DNA from: Streptomyces nojiriensis
Lineage (GTDB): Bacteria > Actinomycetota > Actinomycetes > Streptomycetales > Streptomycetaceae
Direction: 5' to 3'
Assembly (NCBI RefSeq): GCF_017639205.1
Contig: NZ_CP071139.1
Location: forward strand, 1,612,001 to 1,676,000
DNA: 64,000 nt
Shown here: positions 8,243 through 15,880 of the stretch, one piece after another
How the letters are laid out: the number at the start of each line of letters is the position of its first letter
Position numbering within the stretch: the first letter of the stretch is position 1
Notes under the pieces: generated by a model
What the model was told of the DNA's origin: nothing
Seen by the model: the letters and a program-made list of their open reading frames with translations, nothing else
Databases searched by the model: none
Made by a program: the position numbers and the translations under genes

Positions 8243-9004
8243 ATGGACGAGAACCGGGAGGCCGGGCGGGCGGCCGGTTCGCCGCTGCTCCCGCCGCGCA
8301 TGCCGGCACTGATGATCGTACTGACCTGGGTGACCGGGATGGTGGAGGCGGCGAGCCTGCTGGCGCTCGGTCCGGCCTTCACGGCGATGCAGACGGGCAA
8401 CGTGCTGTTCCTGGCCTTCGGTGCGGCCGGGGCGGGGAGACTGGAGACGCTCGCTCCGGGGGTCTCGCTGGCCGCGTTCGTCGTCGGGGTGGTCTGCGGG
8501 TCGCATCTGGAGTCCGTGACCGAGATCCGCGGCAGGCGCTGGTTCGTCATCGGCCTCATCGCCGAGGCGGGGCTGATCCTGACCGCCGCGGTCATCGGCT
8601 GGGGGCTGGCTCCGCAGTACGGTTCCCCGGCCCCGCGGCATCTGGCGGCGACGGCGGTCCTGGCGTTGGCCATGGGCCTGCGCAACACCACGATCATGCG
8701 GGCGAACGTGCCGGGCGTACCGACGACGCTGGTCACCCGGTCCATGACCGCCTTCCTGGGTGCTTCGGCGATGGGGCGGGAGAACACGTACGGATTCGGG
8801 ACGGCCGGCTGGAAGCTGCGCGGCCTCTCCGTCCTCGCCATGTTCGCCGGGGGGTTCCTCGGGGCGCTGCTGCTGCGGGCCGGCTGGACCGTGGGCTGGC
8901 TGCTGCTGCCGGCCGCCGCGACGGTACTGGTCGTGGGCCTGCTCTACCTGAACCAGCCCGGGTTGCACACGGACCAGGCCCCTGGCCGGGAACGGCCGGG
9001 GTGA
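8243..9004 (+). CDS. DUF1275 (YoaK-like) membrane protein
   Basis: Uncharacterised integral membrane protein of about 253 residues with six to seven predicted helices. The family pattern ALMIVLTWVTGMVEAASLL followed by AMQTGNVLFLA (the TGN motif), and later LALAMGLRNTTIMR and PTTLVTRSMTAFLG, identifies it. The exact start is uncertain: in-frame ATG codons at 8186, 8198 and 8243 and GTG at 8225 are possible and none has a strong ribosome site. 8243 is chosen because the shared family region starts about 20 residues later. No function is known for the family. Confidence 0.8.
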   Translation: MDENREAGRAAGSPLLPPRMPALMIVLTWVTGMVEAASLLALGPAFTAMQTGNVLFLAFGAAGAGRLETLAPGVSLAAFVVGVVCGSHLESVTEIRGRRWFVIGLIAEAGLILTAAVIGWGLAPQYGSPAPRHLAATAVLALAMGLRNTTIMRANVPGVPTTLVTRSMTAFLGASAMGRENTYGFGTAGWKLRGLSVLAMFAGGFLGALLLRAGWTVGWLLLPAAATVLVVGLLYLNQPGLHTDQAPGRERPG

Positions 9005-9029
9005 ACGGGGCCATTGGTACAGTCGGGAC

Positions 9030-9509
9030 GTGGCGGTGGACGAGCTCGACACCAGAATCCTGCGCCTGCTGATCGAGCAGCCGCGCACCAGTGTCCGCGA
9101 GTACGCCCGGATCCTGGGCGTGGCGCGCGGCACCCTGCAGGCACGGCTGGACCGGCTGGAGCGCACGGGCGTGATCACCGGTACCGGGCCGGTGCTCTCC
9201 CCCGCCGCGCTGGGCCATCCGGTGCTGGCCTTCGTGCACATCGAGGTCACCCAGGGGCATCTGGACGACGTGGGTGACGCGCTGGCCGCCGTACCCGAGA
9301 TCATCGAGGCCTTCTCGATCACCGGCGGCGGGGATTTGCTGACCCGCGTGGCGGCCCGGGACAACGGGCACCTGGAAGACGTGATCCAGCGGCTGATCCA
9401 GCTCCCGGGCGTGGTCCGGACCCGTACGGAGGTGGCGCTGCGCGAGCGGGTGCCGCACCGGCTGCTGCCGCTGGTCGAGTCCGTGGGCAGAAATGCCCAC
9501 AAAACCTGA
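9030..9509 (+). CDS. Lrp/AsnC-family transcriptional regulator
   Basis: DNA-binding regulator of 159 residues responding to amino acids or related ligands. The N-terminal helix-turn-helix (DELDTRILRLLIEQPRTS, then YARILGVARGTLQARLDRLE) covers residues 4-50 and a RAM ligand/oligomer domain (FSITGGGDLLTRVAARD) covers about 75-150. The start is GTG at 9030. It follows the DUF1275 gene in the same direction with a 25-base gap; its own control region, if separate, would overlap the end of that gene. Confidence 0.9.
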   Translation: MAVDELDTRILRLLIEQPRTSVREYARILGVARGTLQARLDRLERTGVITGTGPVLSPAALGHPVLAFVHIEVTQGHLDDVGDALAAVPEIIEAFSITGGGDLLTRVAARDNGHLEDVIQRLIQLPGVVRTRTEVALRERVPHRLLPLVESVGRNAHKT

Positions 9510-9566
9510 CAGGGCGCCTGGCAGGATGAGGGGGACAGGACACGAGCGGCAGGACGGGCCCCACGG

Positions 9567-10244
9567 ATGATCTCCGTCATCTTCGATCTCGACGGCACCC
9601 TCGTGGACAGCGAGCCGAACTACTACGAGTCCGGGCGCCGCACCCTGGAGCGGCACGGGGTCCCCGATTTCACGTGGGAGCAGCACTCCCGCTTCATCGG
9701 CATCGGCACGCGGGAGACCCTGGAGATCCTGCGGGAGCGGTACGGGATCCGGGCACCGGTCGAACAGCTGCTCGCCGAGCAGAACGCCGCCTACCTGGAG
9801 CTGGCGCGGACCCGGACCGATGTCTTCCCGCAGATGCGGGAGCTCGTCGAGCGGCTGCACGCCGAGGGCGCGGCGATGGCGGTGGCCTCCGGCTCCTCGC
9901 TCGCGGCGATCGACGCGGTGCTGTCGGGCACCGGGCTGGACGCGCTGCTGACGACGGTGGTCTCCGCCGAGGAGGTGGCGCACGGCAAGCCCGCTCCGGA
10001 CGTGTTCCTGGAGGCGGCCCGCCGGCTGGGCGCCGAGCCCGCCGACTGCGTGGTCGTCGAGGACGCGGCGCCCGGGGCGCGGGCCGCGCACGCCGCGGGC
10101 ATGGCCTGCATGGCGGTCCCGTACACCCCGGACATCGCGGGGGACCCGGCCTTCGCCTCCGCCGGGCTCCTCTTCCCGGGCGGCCAGCCGGAGTTCAGCG
10201 CGGACGCGGCGTACGACTGGCTGGCCGCACTCCGCACCGCGTAG
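9567..10244 (+). CDS. HAD-superfamily phosphatase (beta-phosphoglucomutase-like)
   Basis: Phosphatase or phosphomutase of 225 residues. Motif I is VIFDLDGTLVDS (nucleophile and acid/base Asp, residues 4-15), motif II is MAVASGSS near 110, the Lys motif is VAHGKPAPDVF near 138, and motif IV is VVVEDAAPGARAA near 162, all intact with a helical cap between I and II. ATG at 9567 follows CCCACGG and no strong ribosome site is visible. The substrate is unknown. Confidence 0.9.
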   Translation: MISVIFDLDGTLVDSEPNYYESGRRTLERHGVPDFTWEQHSRFIGIGTRETLEILRERYGIRAPVEQLLAEQNAAYLELARTRTDVFPQMRELVERLHAEGAAMAVASGSSLAAIDAVLSGTGLDALLTTVVSAEEVAHGKPAPDVFLEAARRLGAEPADCVVVEDAAPGARAAHAAGMACMAVPYTPDIAGDPAFASAGLLFPGGQPEFSADAAYDWLAALRTA

Positions 10245-10271
10245 CAGCTCCGGGTCCGTTCGCCGGCGGTG

Positions 10272-10724
10272 TCACTCGGGCCCGGCGGGCGGATTCCCGG
10301 TTTCGGGACGGGCCAGGCGGCCGAGCAGGGCCACCGCGTCGCCGACGGCCACCGGCCGGAAGAACTGCGCGTCGGCCTGCTCGACGACGGCGATCGCCCG
10401 GGGAGCCAGCTCGGCGCCCGCGTCGGTGACGCGCAGCCGTTTGGCACGGGTGTCGGCCGGGTCGACCTCACGCTCGACGAGTCCTTTGCGTTCCAGTGCG
10501 CGCAGGACCTGGGAGGTCATCTTGACGTCGGTACCGGCCTGGCGGGCGACGGCCAGCTGATTGGGTTGCTCGCCCTGGGTGTTGAGCCACCAGGTGCAGG
10601 CGAGCAGCACGAACTGCACGTGCGTGAGGTCGAGCGGAGCCAGGGCCGTGGCGATGTCGCGCTGCCAGCGCAAGGTGGCGTGCCACAGCAGGAACCCGGG
10701 ACTCTCGCCGGGGCCGAGGGGCAT
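10272..10724 (-). CDS. MarR-family transcriptional regulator
   Basis: Winged-helix regulator of 150 residues. The recognition region LAVARQAGTDVKMTSQVLRALERKGLVERE (residues about 58-87) and the wing DTRAKRLRVTDAG are typical. It is the second gene of a pair: its ATG shares one base with the TGA of the upstream SRPBCC gene (TGATG), implying coupled translation. It probably acts on the twin palindrome upstream of the pair. Confidence 0.88.
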   Translation of the reverse strand: MPLGPGESPGFLLWHATLRWQRDIATALAPLDLTHVQFVLLACTWWLNTQGEQPNQLAVARQAGTDVKMTSQVLRALERKGLVEREVDPADTRAKRLRVTDAGAELAPRAIAVVEQADAQFFRPVAVGDAVALLGRLARPETGNPPAGPE

Positions 10725-11140
10725 CAGCGCAGCGCCAGCTCGGCGAGCGAAGCCATCGTGTCGGGCCAGTCGGCGGTGATGCCCGGGCCGATCTGCGGGC
10801 CGACCTCGTCGGCGCCGTTGCCGGTGATCTCCATCCGGTACACCACCCGGATCCGGTCCTGGCCGACCGGGTCGATCCGGTGGGTGGTCCGCAGCACGAG
10901 GTCACCGAAGCGCGCCTCGTCGACGAACAGTTCGCCCTCGACCGCCTCGACGACGTGCAGTACGACGGGGTCGTCCCCCGGCGGCGTCATCGTGATCCGG
11001 GTACCGGCCGAGAACGGGCCGCTGATGTCGATCTTCTCGATCTCGGCGTTCCAGGCACCCCAGTTCGCCACGTCCGCCCAGAGGCGCCAGACCGCCTCGG
11101 GGGTGGCGCCGGTCTCGATGCTGTGCTCGTACTCCCACAT
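10724..11140 (-). CDS. SRPBCC-fold (polyketide cyclase/dehydrase-like) protein
   Basis: Single START-like hydrophobic pocket domain of 138 residues; such proteins bind or cyclise aromatic or lipid ligands, often with no known reaction. YEHSIETGATPEAVWRLWADV at the start and GTRITMTPPG and VVYRMEITG in the middle are typical. ATG at 11140 is chosen because GGGGAG lies 7 bases upstream; a longer frame from 11194 would read through the operator. Coupled to the MarR gene that follows, which suggests that the regulator senses or controls what this protein binds. Confidence 0.82.
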   Translation of the reverse strand: MWEYEHSIETGATPEAVWRLWADVANWGAWNAEIEKIDISGPFSAGTRITMTPPGDDPVVLHVVEAVEGELFVDEARFGDLVLRTTHRIDPVGQDRIRVVYRMEITGNGADEVGPQIGPGITADWPDTMASLAELALR

Positions 11141-11159
11141 GGGCGCTCCCCTTGATCCG

Positions 11160-11191
11160 ATTATCTGTCCGTAGATTATCTGCGCGGAGAT
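11160..11191. promoter_or_regulatory. Twin palindromic operator upstream of the SRPBCC-MarR pair
   Basis: Two tandem 15-bp units, ATTATCTGTCCGTAG (11160-11174) and ATTATCTGCGCGGAG (11175-11189). Each holds a palindrome ATCT-N6-AGAT, at 11163-11176 and 11178-11191. It lies 20 bases upstream of the SRPBCC start and is AT-rich against its surroundings. The likely binder is the MarR protein of the same operon. Confidence 0.6.
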
Positions 11192-11280
11192 CAATAGTCA
11201 ACGAGCCCCGGGCCCGGCCCCGCCGAGGAGACCCGGTCCGCTCTCTGGCGACCTGCGGGGGCGGCTGTCACCATGCCTGC

Positions 11281-12660
11281 GTGACCGCGACCCTGACCCC
11301 GGGCCCCCGGAGCGCCGGACCGCGCCGATGGCCGCTGCTCGGCAACCTGCCCGCCTTCGCCCGCGATCCCCTGGCCTTCTTCGAATCCCTGCGCGACGGC
11401 TACGGGGACTGGGTGCCCTGGGCGCTCGGCCCGCAGCGCAACATCCTGGTCTCCCGGCCCGAACACGCCGGCGAACTGCTCGGGGCCGTCGAGTCCACCT
11501 TCCGGCCGACGGAACTGGGCTGGGCCTTCCGCCAGTTGCTGGGCAACGGGGTGGTCGTCGCCACCGGGGGCGACTGGCGCCGCAAACGGGCGCTGGTCCA
11601 GCCCGCGGTCCGGCCGCGCCAGGTGCGTTCGTACGCCGCCACGATGGTGGAGTGCGCGGACGCCCTGGCGGGCGGCTGGCACACGGGCCAACGGATCGAC
11701 GTGCACCGGGAGATGGCCGGGCTCACCCAGCGGATCGCGGTGCGCACGCTGTTCGGGAGCGACGCCGCCGGCCGGGAGGCGCCCATCAGCGCGGCCATGG
11801 CCACGGCCCAGCGGGAACTGGGGGCGGAGTTCCGCGGGCTGACGCTGTTCCTGCCGCCCTGGGTCCGCACGCCCGGGCGGCGCCGGATGCGGGAGGCCGT
11901 GGCGGTGCTCGACCGGGAGATCGAGCACGTCATACGGGAGCACGAGGCCGCATCGGGCGCCGGCGCGGAACGGGACGACCTGCTGAGCCGACTGCTCGCG
12001 GCCCGCGACGACACCGGGGGGCCGCTCTCCCGCAAGGAGCTGCGGGACGAGTCGATCACCCTCTACATCGGCGGACACGAGACCACCTCGACCACCCTGA
12101 CCTGGGCCTGGCAGCTGCTCTCGGGGGCGCCGCGGGCGCGGGCCCGGCTGACGGACGAGCTGGACCGGGTGCTCGGCGGACGGCTGCCGACCTACGACGA
12201 CTACGCGCGGCTGCCGTGGACCCGGCAGGTGGTCAAGGAGGCCCTGCGCATCTATCCGCCGATCTGGCTGATCTCGGCGGTGGCCACGGAGGGGGCGACG
12301 CTCGGCGGGTGCGCCATACCGGCCGGGACCTCGGTATGGACCAGCCCCTGGTCGATGCACCGCGACGCCCGGTGGTTCCCGGACCCGGAGGACTTCCGCC
12401 CCGAGCGATGGGACGCGGACGCCCCGCACCCGGTGCCCGACCACGCCTGGTTCCCCTTCGGCGGCGGCCCGCGGGCCTGCCTCGGAGCGCGGTTCGCCCT
12501 GGTGGAGGCCGCGCTCGTACTCGCCGTGCTGGCCCAGCGGTTCCACCTGGACAGCGGGAGCGAACGCGTCGGGGTCTTCCCGGGGCTCACCCTGCAGCCG
12601 ACCGGTCCGGTCCTGGCGACGCTGCGTACCACCGGCCCGCACGGCGGGGTCGCACGCTGA
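11281..12660 (+). CDS. Cytochrome P450
   Basis: Haem monooxygenase of 459 residues. The I-helix oxygen-binding stretch is LYIGGHETTSTTLTW (about residues 261-275), the K-helix ExxR is in VKEALRIYPP, and the haem loop is FPFGGGPRACLG with Cys400. The N-terminal PRRWPLLGNLPAFARDPLAFF resembles soluble CYP102/CYP4-like forms. GTG at 11281 is used; the longer open frame upstream crosses the operator. No ferredoxin or reductase gene is adjacent, so it must use partners elsewhere. It is divergent from the SRPBCC-MarR operon and could share its control region. The substrate is unknown. Confidence 0.92.
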   Translation: MTATLTPGPRSAGPRRWPLLGNLPAFARDPLAFFESLRDGYGDWVPWALGPQRNILVSRPEHAGELLGAVESTFRPTELGWAFRQLLGNGVVVATGGDWRRKRALVQPAVRPRQVRSYAATMVECADALAGGWHTGQRIDVHREMAGLTQRIAVRTLFGSDAAGREAPISAAMATAQRELGAEFRGLTLFLPPWVRTPGRRRMREAVAVLDREIEHVIREHEAASGAGAERDDLLSRLLAARDDTGGPLSRKELRDESITLYIGGHETTSTTLTWAWQLLSGAPRARARLTDELDRVLGGRLPTYDDYARLPWTRQVVKEALRIYPPIWLISAVATEGATLGGCAIPAGTSVWTSPWSMHRDARWFPDPEDFRPERWDADAPHPVPDHAWFPFGGGPRACLGARFALVEAALVLAVLAQRFHLDSGSERVGVFPGLTLQPTGPVLATLRTTGPHGGVAR

Positions 12661-12803
12661 GACCCTTGCGTCCGGTGTTCCGCTTTCGGCTTCCGGGGCG
12701 AGCGCCACCGGATCGAGGAGTACCGCGCGCCTCGCGCGGGCCGCTGGCGCCGCAGCCCGGGAAGATCCGCGGCCCCGCGCGAGTTGGTAGAACCGTGAAC
12801 GAC

Positions 12804-13919
12804 ATGACGCGGGGCGTGGACGAGGCGGTGGATGTGCCGGTGGACGTGGACGTGGTGGTCGTCGGCGCCGGGCAGGCCGGCCTGTCCAGCGCCTACCACC
12901 TGACGCGGGCGGGGATCGGCCACGTGGTCCTGGACCACGCGCCCCGCCCGGGCGGAGCCTGGCAGTTCCGCTGGCCCTCGCTCACCTACGGCAAGGTCCA
13001 CGGGATGCACGCCCTGCCCGGCATGGAGCTGGTGGACGCCGACCCGCTGCGGCCGTCGTCGCAGGTCATCGGGGAGTACTTCGCCGCCTACGAGGACCGC
13101 TTCGACCTGCGCGTACGCCGGCCCGTGGACGTGTCCGCCGTACGCGAAGGGGACGCGGGGCGGCTGCGCGTGGAGACCTCGGCCGGCATCTGGTCGGCCC
13201 GGGCCCTGGTCAACGCCACCGGGACCTGGGACCGGCCGTTCTGGCCGCGCTACCCGGGCCAGGAGACCTTCCGCGGCCGCCAGCTGCACACCGCGAACTA
13301 TCCCGGGCCGCAGGAGTTCGCGGGGGCCCGGGTGATCGTCGTCGGCGGTGGCACCTCGGCGGTGCAGCACCTGCTGGAGATCGCCGAGGTGGCGGCGGGG
13401 ACGACCTGGGTGACCCGGCGGCCCCCGGTCTTCCGCGAAGGGAGCTTCGGCGAGGCCGAGGGCCGGGCCGCGGTGGCCCTGGTGGACGAGCGCGTGCGCC
13501 GGGGACTGCCGCCGCAGAGCGTGGTCAGCGTGACGGGACTCCCGCTGAACGACGCCGTCCGGGCCGGTCTGGCCTCGGGCGTGCTGGCCCGGCGGCCCGT
13601 CTTCGACCGGATCACCGCCACGGGCGCCGCCTGGGCCGACGGGAGCCGGGTGGACGCCGACGTGATCCTGTGGGCCACCGGATTCCGGGCGGCCGTCGAC
13701 CACCTCGCCCCGCTGCGCCTGCGCGAGCCGGGCGGAGGCATCCGGGTCGAGGGGACCCGGGCCGTGCGCGACGAGCGGATCCACCTGGTGGGCTACGGCC
13801 CGTCGGCGTCGACCATCGGCGCCAACCGCGCGGGCGGTGCCGCGGTCCGCGAGATCCGCCGGCTCCTGGCCCTCGAGCGGGCCGGCGCCCCGGTCCCCGT
13901 CCCCGTCCCCGCGGCCTGA
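12804..13919 (+). CDS. FAD-dependent monooxygenase/oxidoreductase (CzcO-like)
   Basis: Flavoprotein of about 371 residues with two Rossmann sites: FAD-binding VVVVGAGQAGLSSAYHL near residue 15 and NADPH-binding VIVVGGGTSAVQHLLEI near 175. ILWATGFRAAVDHL late in the protein is the ATG-type motif of flavin monooxygenases. The Baeyer-Villiger fingerprint (FxGxxxHxxxWP) is not obvious; ETFRGRQLHTANYPGP takes its place. GTG at 12795 is an alternative start nine bases upstream. It follows the P450 by 134-143 bases in the same direction, so the two may act together, but that is only inference. Confidence 0.85.
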   Translation: MTRGVDEAVDVPVDVDVVVVGAGQAGLSSAYHLTRAGIGHVVLDHAPRPGGAWQFRWPSLTYGKVHGMHALPGMELVDADPLRPSSQVIGEYFAAYEDRFDLRVRRPVDVSAVREGDAGRLRVETSAGIWSARALVNATGTWDRPFWPRYPGQETFRGRQLHTANYPGPQEFAGARVIVVGGGTSAVQHLLEIAEVAAGTTWVTRRPPVFREGSFGEAEGRAAVALVDERVRRGLPPQSVVSVTGLPLNDAVRAGLASGVLARRPVFDRITATGAAWADGSRVDADVILWATGFRAAVDHLAPLRLREPGGGIRVEGTRAVRDERIHLVGYGPSASTIGANRAGGAAVREIRRLLALERAGAPVPVPVPAA

Positions 13920-13934
13920 GCCCGTCGGCGGCCC

Positions 13935-14957
13935 TCAGCCGGCCGGGGCCCCCGGTTCGTCGAGGGGGATGATCCGGTCCGGGGTGCCGCCGGCCGTGCG
14001 GGCCTCCCGGGTCGGGTACACCCGGCCCGACCCGTCCCGCACCTCCAGAACGGGATCGGTCCAGCTCTCGGTGGCCTCCGGGACCAGGACGCGCGTGGCG
14101 CCCCGCTCCGCGTCGTGGATCAGGAGCGACACGATGTTGTAGAGCCGGCGGCCCATCTCGCCGGGCCCCTGCTCCGGGTGGTCCTCCGGGCCCTCGATCT
14201 GGATGGTGAAGTAGCGCTCGCCCTCCCAGAAGCCGCCCTTGTCCAGCCATGCGCCCTCCCCCACGCGCACGCCGTCCACCCAGAGCCGGGCCTTGCCCGG
14301 ATGGTCGCGGAACAGGAGCACCGACCGGTGGGCGTCGCCGTCGGCGAAGGTCACGTCGATCTCGTGCTTGGACCAGCAGTCGATGAAGCCGCTGCACGCC
14401 CCGGGTACCTCCCCGTGCCGATAGCTCGCGAGTTTCCCGCCCGGCGGTACGACGGGATCCTGACTGCAGACCTCGGCGAAGCGGCAGGCCCGGTCGACGC
14501 GCCGGTTGCAGCCGATACCCATCGCCGCGATGTCGCGCGCCGATGCCTGCGAGAGCAGCTCTCCCAGGCGTTCCACGTACCGTTCCGCACCGACCAGGGC
14601 GGTCAGTGCGGCCTCGTCGTACCACCAGTGGAGCAGGTCCACGCCGACGGGGGAACGGGCCAGCCAATCGCGCCAGTCGACCACTCTGCTGCCCCAGCGT
14701 TCGACCATCCGCTCGTACCCGGCCCGCTCGGCGGCTGCGGCGGCCTTCGCGTCCGCGTCCAAGCGCGCCTGGATGCACGCGCCGATCGACTCCGCGTCGA
14801 AGGCCGGCCCGTCGATCGCCTCCGCGCTCTCATCGGCCTTCGCCTCAGCGTTCGTCTTCGCTCTCCACGGCCATTTCACGGTTCGCCCCGCCCCCTCGGT
14901 CCACACACTCGGCAGGCCGCCGATCGTAGAACCGCCGCCGGGACCGGCGCCCGTCAT
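13935..14957 (-). CDS. Uncharacterised protein coupled to mltG
   Basis: I do not recognise this 340-residue protein. The first 60 residues are low in complexity and Ala rich; then come an acidic/helical part (QARLDADAKAAAAAERAGYERM, cut here) and a Trp-rich DWRDWLARSPVGVDLLHWW. A cysteine-containing stretch (GCNRRVDRACRFAEVCSQDP) and a beta-rich C-terminal half follow (VLLFRDHPGKARLWVDG). No signal peptide or membrane helix is evident. ATG at 14957 overlaps the mltG stop (ATGA). GTG at 14879, after GGGGCGA, is a good alternative giving 314 residues. Confidence 0.6.
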   Translation of the reverse strand: MTGAGPGGGSTIGGLPSVWTEGAGRTVKWPWRAKTNAEAKADESAEAIDGPAFDAESIGACIQARLDADAKAAAAAERAGYERMVERWGSRVVDWRDWLARSPVGVDLLHWWYDEAALTALVGAERYVERLGELLSQASARDIAAMGIGCNRRVDRACRFAEVCSQDPVVPPGGKLASYRHGEVPGACSGFIDCWSKHEIDVTFADGDAHRSVLLFRDHPGKARLWVDGVRVGEGAWLDKGGFWEGERYFTIQIEGPEDHPEQGPGEMGRRLYNIVSLLIHDAERGATRVLVPEATESWTDPVLEVRDGSGRVYPTREARTAGGTPDRIIPLDEPGAPAG

Positions 14958-15817
14958 TTCCCGGCGGGACCGGCCTGACCTGTGCGGGAGCCACCGCCCG
15001 CGCGGATCCGGTTGAACTCCGCGACGTGCTTGCGGTGTTCCTCGTACGTCGCCGAGAAGCGGGTGTCCCCCGGCTTGACGGTGACGAAGAACAACCAGTC
15101 GCCGGGCGTCGGGGCGACCGCGGCCGCCATCGCCTCCAGCCCCGGGCTGTCGATGGGCGTGGGCGGCAGTCCCTGGCGTGCGTAGGTGTTGAAGGGGCTG
15201 TCGATCCGGGTGTCGCTCAGCTTGGTGTCCACGGTGCTGCGGTTCAGCGCGTAGTTGATGGTGGAGTCCATCTGGAGCGGCATCGACTTCGCCAGCCGGT
15301 TGTGCACCACCCGTGCGACCTTGCCCATGTCGGCGCGGCCCTCGGCCTCCGCCTCGATGATGCTGGCCAGGGTGGCCGTCTGGTACGGGGTCATCCCGTG
15401 GGCCTTGCCGCCGTCGGCGACGGCCCGGGTGGCGAGCTTCCGGTTAGCCGTCCGCACCATGTCCGTGAGGAGGGTGGCCGGGGTGGACTTCGAGGTCACC
15501 GGGTACGTCGCCGGGAAGAGGTAGCCCTCCGGGTTGCCCTTGGCCTCCGCGGGCAGCGCCAGCCCGGCCGTGGCCACCGCCGCCTTCGTGGATCCCGGTG
15601 GGAGCTTCAGCTCGCGGTCGATCGCGGCGTACACCTGCGGGGCCCGCTGGCCCTCGGGGATCAGCAGCCGGCGTGGCGTCTCCGGCACTTCGCCACCGTG
15701 CAGTATCGGGATCAGGACCGCCGCACCGAGGGCGAACAGCGTGCCGAGGAAGAGCGCCAGCCGGCCCCGGCGGGTCAGCCGGGAACGGCGTTGCGGCGGC
15801 CGGTACTCATGACGCAT
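14954..15817 (-). CDS. mltG: Endolytic transglycosylase MltG-like (YceG family)
   Basis: Membrane-anchored enzyme thought to cut nascent peptidoglycan and end glycan chains. The 287-residue product has a basic N-terminus, one membrane helix (about residues 21-40, LALFLGTLFALGAAVLIPIL), a LysM-like part and the YceG catalytic domain with ASIIEAEAEG, whose first Glu matches the catalytic Glu of E. coli MltG, and MDSTINYAL and NTYARQGLPPTPI. It is shorter than the MltG found in the main cell-wall cluster, so it may be a second copy. The hypothetical gene after it overlaps its stop by four bases. Confidence 0.85.
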   Translation of the reverse strand: MRHEYRPPQRRSRLTRRGRLALFLGTLFALGAAVLIPILHGGEVPETPRRLLIPEGQRAPQVYAAIDRELKLPPGSTKAAVATAGLALPAEAKGNPEGYLFPATYPVTSKSTPATLLTDMVRTANRKLATRAVADGGKAHGMTPYQTATLASIIEAEAEGRADMGKVARVVHNRLAKSMPLQMDSTINYALNRSTVDTKLSDTRIDSPFNTYARQGLPPTPIDSPGLEAMAAAVAPTPGDWLFFVTVKPGDTRFSATYEEHRKHVAEFNRIRAGGGSRTGQAGPAGK

Positions 15818-15849
15818 GCGGGAACGCTAACCCGCGATTCATCATATTT

Positions 15850-15872
15850 CCGGCACCCGACCTGTGTGCCGG
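15850..15872 (-). terminator. Hairpin after the ABC exporter gene
   Basis: CCGGCAC (15850-15856) and GTGCCGG (15866-15872) form a perfect 7-bp stem with a 9-base loop, 9 bases beyond the ABC stop on the minus strand, and are followed on that strand by an A/T-rich stretch. Confidence 0.45.
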
Positions 15873-15880
15873 TCGTACGG

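Noticed and set aside
7508..9004. 498-residue frame running through the histidine phosphatase region
   Set aside because: Only the part from about 8243 matches the DUF1275 family; the first 245 codons are shadow of the minus-strand gene.
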